Below, in pieces: positions 9,655-18,452 of a DNA stretch of 64,000 bases; positions within the stretch are counted from its first letter, which is position 1; each line of letters opens with the position of its first letter. The stretch is taken from NCBI GenBank assembly GCA_016795565.1, contig JAEUGW010000041.1:1-64000 (forward strand), read 5' to 3'. The position numbers and the translations under genes were made by a program. The notes under the pieces were generated by a model. That model had not been told where the DNA came from. It saw only the letters and a list, made by a program, of their open reading frames with translations, and did not search any database. This stretch comes from Opitutaceae bacterium (GTDB taxonomy: Bacteria; Verrucomicrobiota; Verrucomicrobiia; Opitutales; Opitutaceae).

Positions 9655-10719
9655 TTACTTCAGGTTCTTCGCAAAAAAAGCCGTGATCCTGTCGAAGGGG
9701 ATCTTGTCCAGGCGGTCGTAGAGATCGACATGGTTGGTGCCGGGAATGATCAAAAGTTCTTTTGGCTCGGCCGCAGCCGCGTAGGCGGTCTCGCTGAAGT
9801 AGCGCGAGTGCGCATTCTCGCCGTGAATGAAGAGGATTGGGCGCGGTGAAATCTCCTTAATGTAGGTCAGGATCGGCATGTTCATGAACGACAGCGGATT
9901 GGTGATCGTCCAGGAGCCGTTTGAATTGACCGAACGCGGATGGAAACCGCGCGGCGTGCGGTAGAAGTCGTGATAGTCCACCAGGAACTGCGGCTCGCCA
10001 CCTTTCAGCTCATTCATGACCGGGCCATAGGCCGGTGCCCCCTTTTCGGCATCCTGCCAACGCTGCTGGCTCAATTGCTCCAACGCCTGTGTGCGCTGTT
10101 CGAGCGTCACGCTGTCGTTGTAGCCCTTGGACATCACGCGGGTCATGTCATACATGGTGCTGGTCACAACGGCCTTGATGCGTTTGTCCACCGCAGTGGC
10201 ATTCAGGGCCATGCCACCCCAGCCGCAAATGCCGATGATGCCGATGCGATTCCGGTCCACGAGCGGGTTCAGGCCGAGGAAATCCACGGCCGCACTGAAG
10301 CCCTCGGTGTTGATGTCGGGCGAGGCAACGTTGCGGGGCTCGCCGCCGCTCTCCCCGGTATAAGACGGATCGAAGGCCAGGGCCACGAAACCGCGTTCAG
10401 CCATCTGGTTGGCATACAGCCCGGAGGACTGCTCCTTGACCGCGCCGAAGGGTCCGCCAACGGCCAGCGCCGGCATCGTTTGGCCGGTGCGATCCTTCGG
10501 CACGTAGAGGTCGCCCGTCAGCCGGATGCCGTAGCGGTTGATGAAAGACACCTTCTGCCGCGTGACCTTGTCGCTCAGCGAGAAGATGTAATGGTCGGAT
10601 GCTGCCGCGGTCTTCATGGGCGCGCCGGGTTGGTTGGAAGTGGCGTTCTGGGAAAAGGCGTGGCCGACGAACATGGCCAAGCCCGCAATCAGTGAGGTAA
10701 TGGATTTCGATGAGTTCAT
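9655..10719 (-). CDS. Secreted alpha/beta hydrolase with Cys nucleophile elbow
   Basis: A 354-residue protein with a signal peptide (MNSSKSITSLIAGLAMFVG, then AFSQN). The hydrolase core has a nucleophile elbow GICGWGG, that is G-x-C-x-G as in dienelactone-hydrolase-like enzymes, the oxyanion side FDPSYTGESGG, the RPILFIHGENAHSR acid strand and the catalytic His in GTNHVDLYD. It probably acts on a small ester or lactone in the periplasm. The ATG at 10719 begins the signal peptide; upstream codons are Arg-rich and were discarded. It is downstream of the AraC regulator on the same strand, which likely controls it. Confidence 0.85.
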   Translation of the reverse strand: MNSSKSITSLIAGLAMFVGHAFSQNATSNQPGAPMKTAAASDHYIFSLSDKVTRQKVSFINRYGIRLTGDLYVPKDRTGQTMPALAVGGPFGAVKEQSSGLYANQMAERGFVALAFDPSYTGESGGEPRNVASPDINTEGFSAAVDFLGLNPLVDRNRIGIIGICGWGGMALNATAVDKRIKAVVTSTMYDMTRVMSKGYNDSVTLEQRTQALEQLSQQRWQDAEKGAPAYGPVMNELKGGEPQFLVDYHDFYRTPRGFHPRSVNSNGSWTITNPLSFMNMPILTYIKEISPRPILFIHGENAHSRYFSETAYAAAAEPKELLIIPGTNHVDLYDRLDKIPFDRITAFFAKNLK

Positions 10720-10884
10720 GGTTGATGCCCGACAATACACGGAACGGCCCCTCCTTTCGCCCGGTCCCTTGCGCCACCTGTAGTCTTGTTGCTCAAAACC
10801 GGCATCCCGGCGCCGGGCAGGCCCGCGCAATGAACGCCCCAGGTCGTTGCAGGAGGGTTTGCCGACAGGCCAGTCTCGCGGGTG

Positions 10885-11790
10885 TCAGGGCTGACGCCGA
10901 TACTCACTCGGCGTCAGGCGCGTCTCGCGCCGGAAAACCTGCGCGAAATGGCTGGGGCTCGAAAACCCGATGTCCAGCGCGATGGCAATGACGCTCTGTT
11001 TTGTTTCGCGCAGACGCCGCCGCGCCTCGTTCATGCGCGCCGTAAGCTGATACTTCGCCGGTGACACGCCTGTGGCCTGTTTGAACAGGCGGTGAAAGTG
11101 AAATTTGCTCAAGCCGGCCATGGCTGCGAGCGCATCCAAATCGAACTCGGCATCGAGGTGTGCCTCGATCCAGTCGGTGACCTGCTGGAGCTTGTAACCG
11201 GGTAGCGATGGATTGGCACCGTGGAGATCCTTGGGGATCTCGGCATAGTTGCGTGCCAGATGCATTGCAATGAGGTGGGCCAGGCCCTGGACGCGCAGGA
11301 CGCTCGCGCGGCGGGCCATCAGCTCCTGACGAACGCCTTCCATCATCCAGTTCAGATCCGGGTCGGTGAAGGCCGACATGTCGCGCAAACGAACCTTCGG
11401 TGCATCGGCGCCGAAGACCTCCTCCATGGCCCGGGTGAGCAAAGGCAGCTCGACAAATACCATCATCGAAAGGAACGGCTCGGGAGACAGGGTTTTCCAG
11501 CGACACTCGTAGGGTCCTCCACCGGTCGTGAGGAAAAAGGAGCCCGCTTTGATTCGGTGAGTGATCCAAGGGCCGTTGCCTTCGCGTTCCTGAAATTCAG
11601 CTTCGCCCGTGAACGTCCACGCCAGATAGGCCTCGCTCACCCCCGGCATGGCGAGCGCCGCCGTTTCGCGCAAGGGCTCGTGAATCCATGCCTTCAAATC
11701 CCGCCAAGCCTTGCCCCGACTGGGCCGAAGGCACTTCGATTTCGTGTAGGGAAGATAGGCTTCGGCGGAGGTTTTGTCGGGAATCGGCAT
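10885..11790 (-). CDS. AraC-family transcriptional regulator
   Basis: A 301-residue regulator. The N-terminal half is a cupin-like AraC ligand-binding domain of the AraC_N type (MPGVSEAYLAWTFTGEAEF, SFFLTTGGGPYECRW). The C-terminal 100 residues hold two helix-turn-helix units: FDLDALAAMAGLSKFHFHRL and SVIAIALDIGFSSPSHFAQV, followed by RRETRLTPSEYRR. The ATG at 11790 was chosen over the upstream basic extension. It precedes the hydrolase gene by 165 bases on the same strand and follows the broken transporter, so it probably regulates these neighbours in response to a small molecule. Confidence 0.9.
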   Translation of the reverse strand: MPIPDKTSAEAYLPYTKSKCLRPSRGKAWRDLKAWIHEPLRETAALAMPGVSEAYLAWTFTGEAEFQEREGNGPWITHRIKAGSFFLTTGGGPYECRWKTLSPEPFLSMMVFVELPLLTRAMEEVFGADAPKVRLRDMSAFTDPDLNWMMEGVRQELMARRASVLRVQGLAHLIAMHLARNYAEIPKDLHGANPSLPGYKLQQVTDWIEAHLDAEFDLDALAAMAGLSKFHFHRLFKQATGVSPAKYQLTARMNEARRRLRETKQSVIAIALDIGFSSPSHFAQVFRRETRLTPSEYRRQP

Positions 11791-11897
11791 CGGCCGCCGG
11801 CGCTGGCGCATCCTAATCACCAAGCCGGCGAGTCGAGGGTTAACCCGTTTCCGACCAAGGGCAAGCGCTCGGAAGATCACGGTTGATACGCCGGCGG

Positions 11898-12700
11898 TCA
11901 TGCTTCCGCCGGCTGACCTTCCGCTGGTGCCAATGCTTGCCGGGTGTTGTCTCCAAGCGAACCTCCGCGTCGCTCGCGGAGCATCGTCATGCCGGCCATG
12001 GTCAGAAGGACAATGCCACCGACGAACGTTGCCGTGATCGACAGGTGATCGAGCAACACGCCTCCAAAGACCCCACCAAGCATGATGGCCACTTGAATGG
12101 CTCCGACCATCAGGCCGCCACCCGCTTCAGGATCGCTGCGAAGGCGTCGTGTCAACCAGTTCGACCAACTCACCGGTATCGCGGAGTGGAACGTCCCCCA
12201 GAGAAACATCATAACGGCCACTCCCGCGAACGAATTGCCCACAACCAGCAAACCGATGCTCACCACGCCCAACCCCACGGGAAGACCGATCAACAGCGCA
12301 TCGAAGTGCCGCTGCATGAGGCGGCTTGCGCCGTAGGTGCCGGCAAATCCGGCAACCCCCAGGGAAAGCAGCATGAGGGATAGCTGCGGCACATTCACCT
12401 GCGCCTGGGTTTCCAAAAACGGACGGAGGTAAGTGAAAATGGTGAAGGCGCCACCGAAACTGAGCATCTGCGCGATCGTGGCGACGACCACATGCCGCTG
12501 CTTAAGCAGGCCAAGGACTCGCATTATGGGAATCGCTTGCTGCGGGCGCATCGAAGGAAGGCTGGCCCACTGCCAGATCAGGTTGGCCAGAGCGATGGGC
12601 GTCAGCGCCCAAAAAACACCGCGCCAGCCGATGATGCCGCCAAGATAAGGGCCGCCATCGTTGCGACACTGGCACTTACCACAAAATTACCAGCACAGTC
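11898..12700 (-). pseudogene. MFS transporter remnant, truncated and frameshifted
   Basis: An open frame from 12551 to 11898 encodes the C-terminal half of a DHA1-type MFS efflux pump (helices in [49 protein letters not shown]). Reading further upstream in that frame gives [18 protein letters not shown], a typical MFS loop and helix 6. The preceding residues [12 protein letters not shown] continue in another frame, so one base is missing near 12650. Similarity stops at about 12700, where the cupin gene region begins on the other strand; the first five helices are absent. It cannot make a functional pump. Confidence 0.75.
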
Positions 12701-12734
12701 CAACAAAGCCCGAACCTCCACGCAAGATATCGAA

Positions 12735-13136
12735 ATGGACCTCGAAATCATCCGCAATGGATCGCGGGCCTCCAGCAAGGGGCCTGCCGACTGGTTCAGC
12801 GGCATTACTCGCATCGATCCGCTGTTCTCAGCAAAGGACCCTGCTCGCGCCGCAGCGGCGCTCGTCACTTTTGAGCCCGGCGCGCGCACGGCTTGGCACA
12901 CTCACCCGCTGGGGCAGGCCTTGATTGTGGTTTCGGGTTTGGGTTGGGTGCAGCGCGAAGGCGGTTCGGTCCAGGAGATCCGCCCGGGTGATGTCGTTTG
13001 GTTACCACCGAACCTGAAGCACTGGCATGGCGCTACGCCGACAACCGCAATGTCGCACATCGCCATCCAAGAGCAATTGGACGGCAAAGTGGTGGAGTGG
13101 CTTGAGCACGTCACCGATGGGCAATACCGGGCATGA
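12735..13136 (+). CDS. Small cupin-domain protein
   Basis: A 133-residue single-domain cupin. Metal ligands are in the first motif [15 protein letters not shown] and the second [12 protein letters not shown]; the barrel is bounded by [10 protein letters not shown] and SHIAIQE. This is the HNL/mandelonitrile-lyase-like or decarboxylase-associated cupin type; the reaction is unknown. The ATG at 12735 ([10 protein letters not shown]) begins the domain. Its stop overlaps the next start as ATGA (13133-13136), so the two are translated together. Its upstream region replaces the lost N-terminal part of the transporter gene. Confidence 0.88.
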   Translation: MDLEIIRNGSRASSKGPADWFSGITRIDPLFSAKDPARAAAALVTFEPGARTAWHTHPLGQALIVVSGLGWVQREGGSVQEIRPGDVVWLPPNLKHWHGATPTTAMSHIAIQEQLDGKVVEWLEHVTDGQYRA

Positions 13137-13597
13137 TTGCTCGCATCTTTCTGCCGGTCTGCCTCCTCACCGCCGTCTGTGCCTTGAAGGCCCAGACCGG
13201 CTCCCCGCCCACTCGAACTAGTCCTTCGCCAAATAGTGCCATGAAGATCACAATCAAAGCGGGGCAAGAAACTCTCTTCGCCACATTGGGTGAGAATGCC
13301 ACAGCAAAGTCGTTTGTTGCCCTACTTCCGCTGGAGCTGGAACTTGAGGACTACAACCAAACGGAGAAGATCGCCTACTTACCCCAAAAGTTGGTCACCG
13401 ATGGGGCTCCTGCAGGAGCCGATCCCTCTCCGGGTGACATTACTTACTACGCACCGTGGGGAAACCTCGCGCTGTTCTATCGTGACTTCGGTTACTCCAC
13501 TGGCCTGATCAAGATCGGACGGATCGACTCGGGAGTGGAGAGCCTGCGTGGCCTCCGGAAGATCAAAATCCGCATCGCGCTCGACTCTCAACCCTGA
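13133..13597 (+). CDS. Exported cyclophilin-like-fold protein
   Basis: A 154-residue protein with an N-terminal signal peptide ([20 protein letters not shown]) followed by a cyclophilin-like barrel of the type often linked to flavodoxin or cupin genes: [48 protein letters not shown] and [11 protein letters not shown]. The peptidyl-prolyl isomerase residues are not conserved in this family, so the function is unclear. It shares an ATGA overlap with the cupin gene. The segment before Cys16 is not a proper lipobox (AVC). Confidence 0.82.
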   Translation: MIARIFLPVCLLTAVCALKAQTGSPPTRTSPSPNSAMKITIKAGQETLFATLGENATAKSFVALLPLELELEDYNQTEKIAYLPQKLVTDGAPAGADPSPGDITYYAPWGNLALFYRDFGYSTGLIKIGRIDSGVESLRGLRKIKIRIALDSQP

Positions 13598-13644
13598 GCG
13601 AACTGGCTGCGCCCGGAGGTTATCCGCGGTGGCTCGCTGAGGGT

Positions 13645-13667
13645 GTGCAACACCCCGGGTGTTGCAC
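13645..13667. promoter_or_regulatory. Perfect 11+11 palindrome GTGCAACACCC
   Basis: GTGCAACACCC (13645-13655) and its exact complement GGGTGTTGCAC (13657-13667) surround a single C. This looks like a dimer-binding operator or a tight hairpin. The GTGCAAC core recurs at 13728-13734 (inverted) and 13777-13783. Confidence 0.6.
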
Positions 13668-13704
13668 GTCGATTCAAGTGTAACTAACGGCTGCGCGAAC
13701 CTTG

Positions 13705-13805
13705 TAATCCAAAATCTAGCTTGGCCCGTTGCACACTCCTTTTTTCAGGCGGCTGATTCTCTGTGAGTTGCGGAATGTGCAACACTCACTGAATTTTTTG
13801 GATTA
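13705..13805. repeat. 101-bp nested inverted repeat at the left edge of the element
   Basis: Outer arms TAATCCAAAA (13705-13714) and TTTTGGATTA (13796-13805) are perfect complements. Inner arms GTTGCACACTCC (13728-13739) and GGAATGTGCAAC (13772-13783) match at 11 of 12. Outer-to-inner spacing is 13 and 12 bases, and the centre is 32 bases. The symmetry is typical of element ends, recombination sites or a small palindromic insertion. Confidence 0.6.
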
Positions 13806-13987
13806 GAAATCAAACTGGCTGCCCGTTATGGGGAAGAACTTACAACCATTTGATTCACGGGCGGGGTTTTCTCAGAGGGAAACAGGTTTTCGGGTCAAAG
13901 TCTTGAAGCAAATCACACGGCAAAGAGGTCATTTTGGCGGGTTTTGATTTGATTCATTTGCTTCACCAGTGGGGCTCTAGCCTCGGT

Positions 13988-14680
13988 TCACTCCTGTTCC
14001 CAGAGTCGCCGGCCCGACGCCCCAATGATATATAGGGCGCAGAACTTCCGCCGCCAGACGTCCCGTGTCACCGCCAGAACTTCCGCCATGACGGGTTGGT
14101 CGTCGGGGTCGGCAAAGGCAACGTAGTCGTCAAAATAAACCAGCAAGGCCGTCCCGGCCGGATAATCGCGTGAGGACTTCCGCTCAATCGCCGCGACGAG
14201 CTGGTCGCGTTTCCTTTTCACGGTGTCGGAATGCAGCTGCATGTCCTCGGAGATTTCCACGGTGCGCCCGGTTCGTTTCGTGCCGGTCCACGTGACCGGG
14301 CTGATGGCGGACACGGTGCCCTTCTCCTCAAACACCTCCATGCGCACGGCCTCGGCCTGGTCGTTGTCGGCGGTGGTGATTTCGAGGAAGGAAAAGGCAC
14401 CCGCGACCGCCGGGGTGACGCTCACATCATACGGCTGGTTGCCGAGGACGTTCCGGAAGCGCCGCCCGCTCCACGCCGCCTGTTTCACGGCCAGCAGGCG
14501 GTAAAGGGGAAACACCTCCTCGTAGACGGGCTTGGCGAGACCCTGTCGCAGCAGGATTTGGCGCCGGAGCGCCGGATCGTCGAGGCGCGTCCGCTCCAGC
14601 ACCTCATCGAACCAAACGACGAAATCCGCGGGAGTGCGGTCCTGCGCAATTTCATCGAGGGTGACCAGTTGTTCGAGCAC
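13988..14680 (-). CDS. Unrecognised island protein, possibly nuclease-like
   Basis: A 230-residue soluble protein I cannot assign. The central part (YDVSVTPAVAGAFSFLEITTADND) alternates strands with acidic residues before a Lys-containing strand (EEKGTVSAISPVTWTGTK), and the C-terminal part (PAGTALLVYFDDYVAF) looks like an alpha/beta core. This is reminiscent of, but does not prove, a restriction-like fold. It is the leftmost gene of the defence island, reading out towards the repeat-rich boundary. Confidence 0.65.
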   Translation of the reverse strand: MLEQLVTLDEIAQDRTPADFVVWFDEVLERTRLDDPALRRQILLRQGLAKPVYEEVFPLYRLLAVKQAAWSGRRFRNVLGNQPYDVSVTPAVAGAFSFLEITTADNDQAEAVRMEVFEEKGTVSAISPVTWTGTKRTGRTVEISEDMQLHSDTVKRKRDQLVAAIERKSSRDYPAGTALLVYFDDYVAFADPDDQPVMAEVLAVTRDVWRRKFCALYIIGASGRRLWEQE

Positions 14681-14868
14681 GCTTCCGACCTACCTCCGCC
14701 CGGGAACGCGCGCAACCCAAAGAGCGCCCCGCCCGGCGAGCGGCCAGCACCCGGGGCGGGTGCGAGGCAAGGCCGCGAGACCGGCCGGCAGACCCAACAC
14801 CACCCCGGACACCACCCCCTCAACAGCCTCTGGTGACGGGCGCAGACGGCAAGCGGCGGACCAACCTT

Positions 14869-15219
14869 TCAATCCTCGAACGGCTGCATCCACCGCGACC
14901 GGGCGGCGAGCAGGAAGAGCCCCGCGACGACGACGGCGGCGATCTGGGCGAACAAGAAATAACCCGACAAACCGGGCCAGCGTTCCGCCAGAATCAGGCG
15001 GACGGTCCCCGCCGCAACCGAACCATAAAGGCAGAGCAGCACGTATCCGCAGCGCCACTCAAAGGAGCGCCGGCGGCGGGCAGGCTCCAGGTCACGCCGC
15101 GAAGCGAATTCCTCGCCAAAATGCGCGCACACGCCCGGCCGGAGCCAAACCTGATACCCGAAGGCGGACAGCGTCGCAAACGCCGCCAAACCGATCACGG
15201 CGATGGCGAGGGCCGTCAT
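14869..15219 (-). CDS. Small membrane protein, three predicted helices
   Basis: A 116-residue protein with hydrophobic segments at about 2-24 (ALAIAVIGLAAFATLSAFGYQ), 58-78 (GYVLLCLYGSVAAGTVRLIL) and 84-107 (LSGYFLFAQIAAVVVAGLFLLA), joined by an Arg-rich loop. No family recognised. Its start overlaps the stop of the upstream gene as ATGA, so the pair is translationally coupled. It may be a membrane partner or effector of the neighbouring protein. Confidence 0.6.
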   Translation of the reverse strand: MTALAIAVIGLAAFATLSAFGYQVWLRPGVCAHFGEEFASRRDLEPARRRRSFEWRCGYVLLCLYGSVAAGTVRLILAERWPGLSGYFLFAQIAAVVVAGLFLLAARSRWMQPFED

Positions 15220-15578
15220 GTGCTCAAGGGCTGCGGCAGCCGGTCGAGATCAATCCCGTCGAGCCAGGCCCGGCGCTTGGCCGCCGCAAAATAACGCGGC
15301 AGCGCGGGCGACTTTTCCAACATCTGGTGGGCCATGGCCCGGCTGTCGGGGAACGTCACGTGGCAGTGCTCCTGCATGGACACGATGGAGGTGCAATCGT
15401 CGCGCCCGAAATACATGATCGTGATGAGCGCCAGCATCTGTTCCCGCGGCAACCCGGAGAGAAAGCCCACCAACTCCTGATAAAGCGGATTCCCAATCTG
15501 GGTCGCGTGCAGCTTCGTCGCGGCCTCCACTTCCGGAAGCTTCGCCAGAACATGCTCGATCACCTGCAGGTTTGTCAT
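15216..15578 (-). CDS. DUF3775-like small protein
   Basis: A 120-residue helical protein. The segment LYQELVGFLSGLPREQMLALITIMYFGRDD resembles the DUF3775 core (a helix pair ending in a W/Y-hydrophobic-GRGD motif), a family of unknown function. I chose ATG 15578, with GAAGGA about 11 bases upstream, over ATG 15590, which has none. It overlaps the downstream membrane gene by four bases. It is divergent from the small gene at 15696. Confidence 0.6.
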   Translation of the reverse strand: MTNLQVIEHVLAKLPEVEAATKLHATQIGNPLYQELVGFLSGLPREQMLALITIMYFGRDDCTSIVSMQEHCHVTFPDSRAMAHQMLEKSPALPRYFAAAKRRAWLDGIDLDRLPQPLST

Positions 15579-15695
15579 CGACGGGTTCATCCTTCGATGG
15601 TGAGCCTGATATTTGTTACAGGTCAACGGCGCGTTTATTCGCCACGAGGTCAAAACAGGTTTGCCGAATCCGCCGACACCGCGTTGCTTGCCGGC

Positions 15696-16037
15696 ATGGA
15701 CGACCGGAAAGTGATCGGTTATTTTGCCCAAAAATCCGCGACGGAACTGTTCTGCGACAACCGCGCGCTGGTGGTCGCCGGTTCGGAGGAAACCATGCGG
15801 AAGGCACTGGCCCTCCGCGCCGCGGTTCCCGGCACCTTCACCATCCGCAAGACCCGCTTCGGCGAGATTCTCGCCGGCCTCCGGCTGGGGGGAGCCTACG
15901 CCTTTGACGAGGAAGCGTATGGGCGGTTTGCGCCGCTCGCCGAAGCGACCGGCATTGCCCGGCAGGATTTCGATTTCACCCCCAGCGAACCCGGCAAGAT
16001 CAAGTTTCTGATTTTGGATCCATCTCCGTCGAGCTAA
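15696..16037 (+). CDS. Hypothetical protein upstream of nuclease-like gene
   Basis: A 113-residue protein starting MDDRKVIGYFAQKSATELF. Predicted mixed alpha/beta; no family recognised. It ends 13 bases before the larger gene at 16051 on the same strand, so the two probably form an operon. The open frame runs much further upstream, but that extension is antisense to other genes and Arg/Pro-rich. Confidence 0.5.
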   Translation: MDDRKVIGYFAQKSATELFCDNRALVVAGSEETMRKALALRAAVPGTFTIRKTRFGEILAGLRLGGAYAFDEEAYGRFAPLAEATGIARQDFDFTPSEPGKIKFLILDPSPSS

Positions 16038-16050
16038 ACGGGAGCTTCGC

Positions 16051-17391
16051 ATGGCCGACCCGAAGACCCGACCGCCGGAATCGCTGGAAAAGCGGGTCAT
16101 GGCTTTCCTGGCCAACCGGCCCGGAGCCGAGAACATCGACCGCCTGCCGCTGACCCCGGCCCAGCGCGCCAGCGAGAAAGCCGACTTCTTCTTGGAGCGA
16201 CGGACCATCGTTTGCGAGGTGAAGGCGCTGCAGACGGATACCAAGGAGAAGATCGACCGGATTCTGGAGCCTATCCTGCAACGGTCGGATGCCCCCGTCT
16301 TCTACGGCGAGTGGGAAATGGAGAAAGTCCTCAAAAACCTCCCGGACGGCGAAGCCATCAGGCGCAAGGTATTCGAGGCGACCACCTCCGCCATCTGGAA
16401 TCTCTTTCGCAAAGCCAACGAGCAGATCAAGGCAACGAAAGGCACCTTCGACCTGCCTTCCGCCGGCGGCGTCCTCGTGCTGGCGAATGACTTGGTGCCC
16501 ATCCTCTCCCCGCAAGTGCTGGTCGCCCGGGTTAACGAACTCTTTGGTCACAAGGAGCCCGACGGGCGCATCTCCTACCCGGAGGTCGAGGCCGTTTGGA
16601 TTCTCGCCGAAACTCACCTCGTGGACATCGGGCAAGGCCAGCAATCCGTGGCCGCCATCACGATCCACCGCGAGGACGATTCCGCCGCCGTGCGCTGCCT
16701 CGATGCCCTCCAGCGCCCGTGGGCTGCGGTCCACGGAATGCCCTACGTGGAGATGAAACAGGATTTGTTCAGCACCCTGCAGTTCCAGGAGATCCCGAAG
16801 TCACCACCACCCACCCACGGGCCCCGGCATGAACGCTGGCGCCTCGAATACCGGCGCAACCCCTATCTGCGGCACCACTCCGAAGTCCAGTTGAAGGAAT
16901 TCTTCGCCAAGCTGATGCCGGCCATGACTGTCGGATTCCTCAAGGGCGCAAAGCCTGGACAGCTCGAAACGGCGAGCGCCCTCATGGAACAGTTCACGCA
17001 TTTTCTGGAGGAACTCCGCGCCCGCGGCCTGGACTTCCGCAAGATCACGGGGGGCCTTCCGCCGATGGGCCCCGACCTGCCGCCGGTCGCCGACCTCCCG
17101 GGCCTCGCCGCCACGGTCCACGTCGCGCCCAAATTCGAGCGCGATCGGTTCTACACCAACCGGGAGGGCAAACATTACCGCTGTCTCACAGTATCCGGCG
17201 ACAACGTGTGGTTGCTCCTTCTCGACTTGGTCGCCGGGAGAAGTCTGGAGGTGACCATGCGCACCAAGATGGCAACCGCGGCCCACTATCATCCGGTTTT
17301 CGACCCCGGCCTACTGGCCGGACTGGAGACAAGATACATCCGCTGGGCCGTGCGCCATCGCGCGAAATTTGACGCCGAGCACCCGCAATAG
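16051..17391 (+). CDS. Putative PD-(D/E)XK-type nuclease, unknown family
   Basis: A 446-residue protein of unrecognised family. Near the N-terminus (about 42-62) SEKADFFLERRTIVCEVKAL has the arrangement D-x(11)-E-x-K expected of the PD-(D/E)XK catalytic site, preceded by a helix. The rest contains alpha/beta segments (GGVLVLANDLVPILSP, VEAVWILAETH) and a C-terminal part (FYTNREGKHYRCLTVSGDNVWLLL) with no recognised match. It lies in the defence island behind a small gene and converges with the zinc/nuclease paralogue pair. A nuclease role is an inference from one motif. Confidence 0.7.
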   Translation: MADPKTRPPESLEKRVMAFLANRPGAENIDRLPLTPAQRASEKADFFLERRTIVCEVKALQTDTKEKIDRILEPILQRSDAPVFYGEWEMEKVLKNLPDGEAIRRKVFEATTSAIWNLFRKANEQIKATKGTFDLPSAGGVLVLANDLVPILSPQVLVARVNELFGHKEPDGRISYPEVEAVWILAETHLVDIGQGQQSVAAITIHREDDSAAVRCLDALQRPWAAVHGMPYVEMKQDLFSTLQFQEIPKSPPPTHGPRHERWRLEYRRNPYLRHHSEVQLKEFFAKLMPAMTVGFLKGAKPGQLETASALMEQFTHFLEELRARGLDFRKITGGLPPMGPDLPPVADLPGLAATVHVAPKFERDRFYTNREGKHYRCLTVSGDNVWLLLLDLVAGRSLEVTMRTKMATAAHYHPVFDPGLLAGLETRYIRWAVRHRAKFDAEHPQ

Positions 17392-17399
17392 CGGACGGG

Positions 17400-18452
17400 T
17401 CACTTCAGCTTGCGCCGCAACGCCGCGAGCTGCTCTGCCACGCGAGGCTCGTTGAGGTCGTCGTCCTCCCCGAAGCACGCAAGTGTGACGCCCTGCCTCG
17501 CACAAAGCTCCGCTTTCCGGCGGTCCCGCTCCTTCACCGCCGCGAGTGCCTTCTCGCCTCCCAAGTAGTCGAACGCCCGATAGTGCTGGGCTCCTTGAAA
17601 TTCGACTCCCAGCCGTTCCGTGGGAATCCAGATGTCCAATTCCAGTCCGCCCAAAAACTCCGGCTTCGCGTGCCGGATGACCTCCTGACCGCGGAAGATG
17701 GACCGCAGGTTCAGATACAGCACCGTCTCCCGCTGCAGCCATGCCTTGAACTCGGGGAATTCATAGTGGCTTCGCAACCGCGCCACCGCGAAATCCTTCA
17801 CCTGCTGCCGGGCCGCCTCGATCGCCCGTTCGAGTTCCGCCCACCGCTTATGGCGTTGTTGATACTCGCGCCAGTCTTCCGCTCCCGCTCGCGGCTGCGG
17901 CGTCGCCGAGCCGTGCAATAGCGCGCTCAACTGCCGTGCCTCCGTCACCCATTCCCCGAAATTCGCCGGCAACAATTGAGCCTGCCACGGAGTCTCGATA
18001 TGAGGCAAGGGATGGGCGATGAAAGAAAACCCCAGCTCATGCAGCTCACGATAGATCAGCCGCCGGAAGACGTTTTCGAAATAGGACCGGCTTTCCATGT
18101 TTTCATAAGGTGGCACCGCCCGATGACAACGGTGGCAAATCGCCTCCCGGTAGCGGATTCTTCCGCCGATATTCACGTTGTCGGGCTGCTCCGCCCACAA
18201 GGAATCGCGCACGGCTTTCGGAAAGGAGTGGTTGACGACGAAATCGTAGCGGCCCTGTGGCCGGGGCCCGCCCCGTCTGGCCCGGATCGCTTTTTCTTCC
18301 AATTCGCTATTTAGGTAATGGCAGATGGCCGACCGCGTGCACTCGCAGAAGTAGGCCGGCTCGCCCGGAGCTTCCGCATACGCCATGAACACATAGCCCG
18401 CGTGGCAGATGGGCAGCGGCAGGGAGGTGCGGACTTCCGGGAGGTCGGTCAA
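17400..18452 (-). CDS. Zinc/PD-(D/E)XK-like protein A (second of a paralogous pair)
   Basis: A 350-residue protein starting with TTG at 18452 that overlaps the upstream stop (TTGA); this fits the reading frame better than a longer version whose N-terminus is antisense-like. The N-terminal half has Cys pairs CEC (36-38) and CHRC (106-109), likely a zinc site. The middle is helical. The C-terminal 90 residues carry LELDIW (Asp273), GVEFQGAQH (Glu284, Gln286, His290) and VKERDRRKAELCARQGV, the pattern of DUF559/Vsr-like members of the PD-(D/E)XK superfamily. It is clearly related to the gene just upstream (same order of motifs). Role unknown; a DNA-cleaving defence function is likely. Confidence 0.75.
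   Translation of the reverse strand: MTDLPEVRTSLPLPICHAGYVFMAYAEAPGEPAYFCECTRSAICHYLNSELEEKAIRARRGGPRPQGRYDFVVNHSFPKAVRDSLWAEQPDNVNIGGRIRYREAICHRCHRAVPPYENMESRSYFENVFRRLIYRELHELGFSFIAHPLPHIETPWQAQLLPANFGEWVTEARQLSALLHGSATPQPRAGAEDWREYQQRHKRWAELERAIEAARQQVKDFAVARLRSHYEFPEFKAWLQRETVLYLNLRSIFRGQEVIRHAKPEFLGGLELDIWIPTERLGVEFQGAQHYRAFDYLGGEKALAAVKERDRRKAELCARQGVTLACFGEDDDLNEPRVAEQLAALRRKLK

Larger units (their letters stand above)
13598..13987. other. 390-bp non-coding boundary region
   Basis: No gene is supported between the cyclophilin-like gene and the first island gene. Besides the palindrome and nested repeat, GAAGCAAAT (13905-13913) and ATTTGCTTC (13956-13964) form a further perfect 9-bp inverted repeat. 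No tRNA-like sequence is seen. GC content is lower than on either side, consistent with an insertion boundary or regulatory hub. Confidence 0.55.

Noticed and set aside
14532-15695. Upstream extension of the small gene at 15696
   Set aside because: The extension is antisense to the DUF3775-like and membrane genes and has shadow-like composition.
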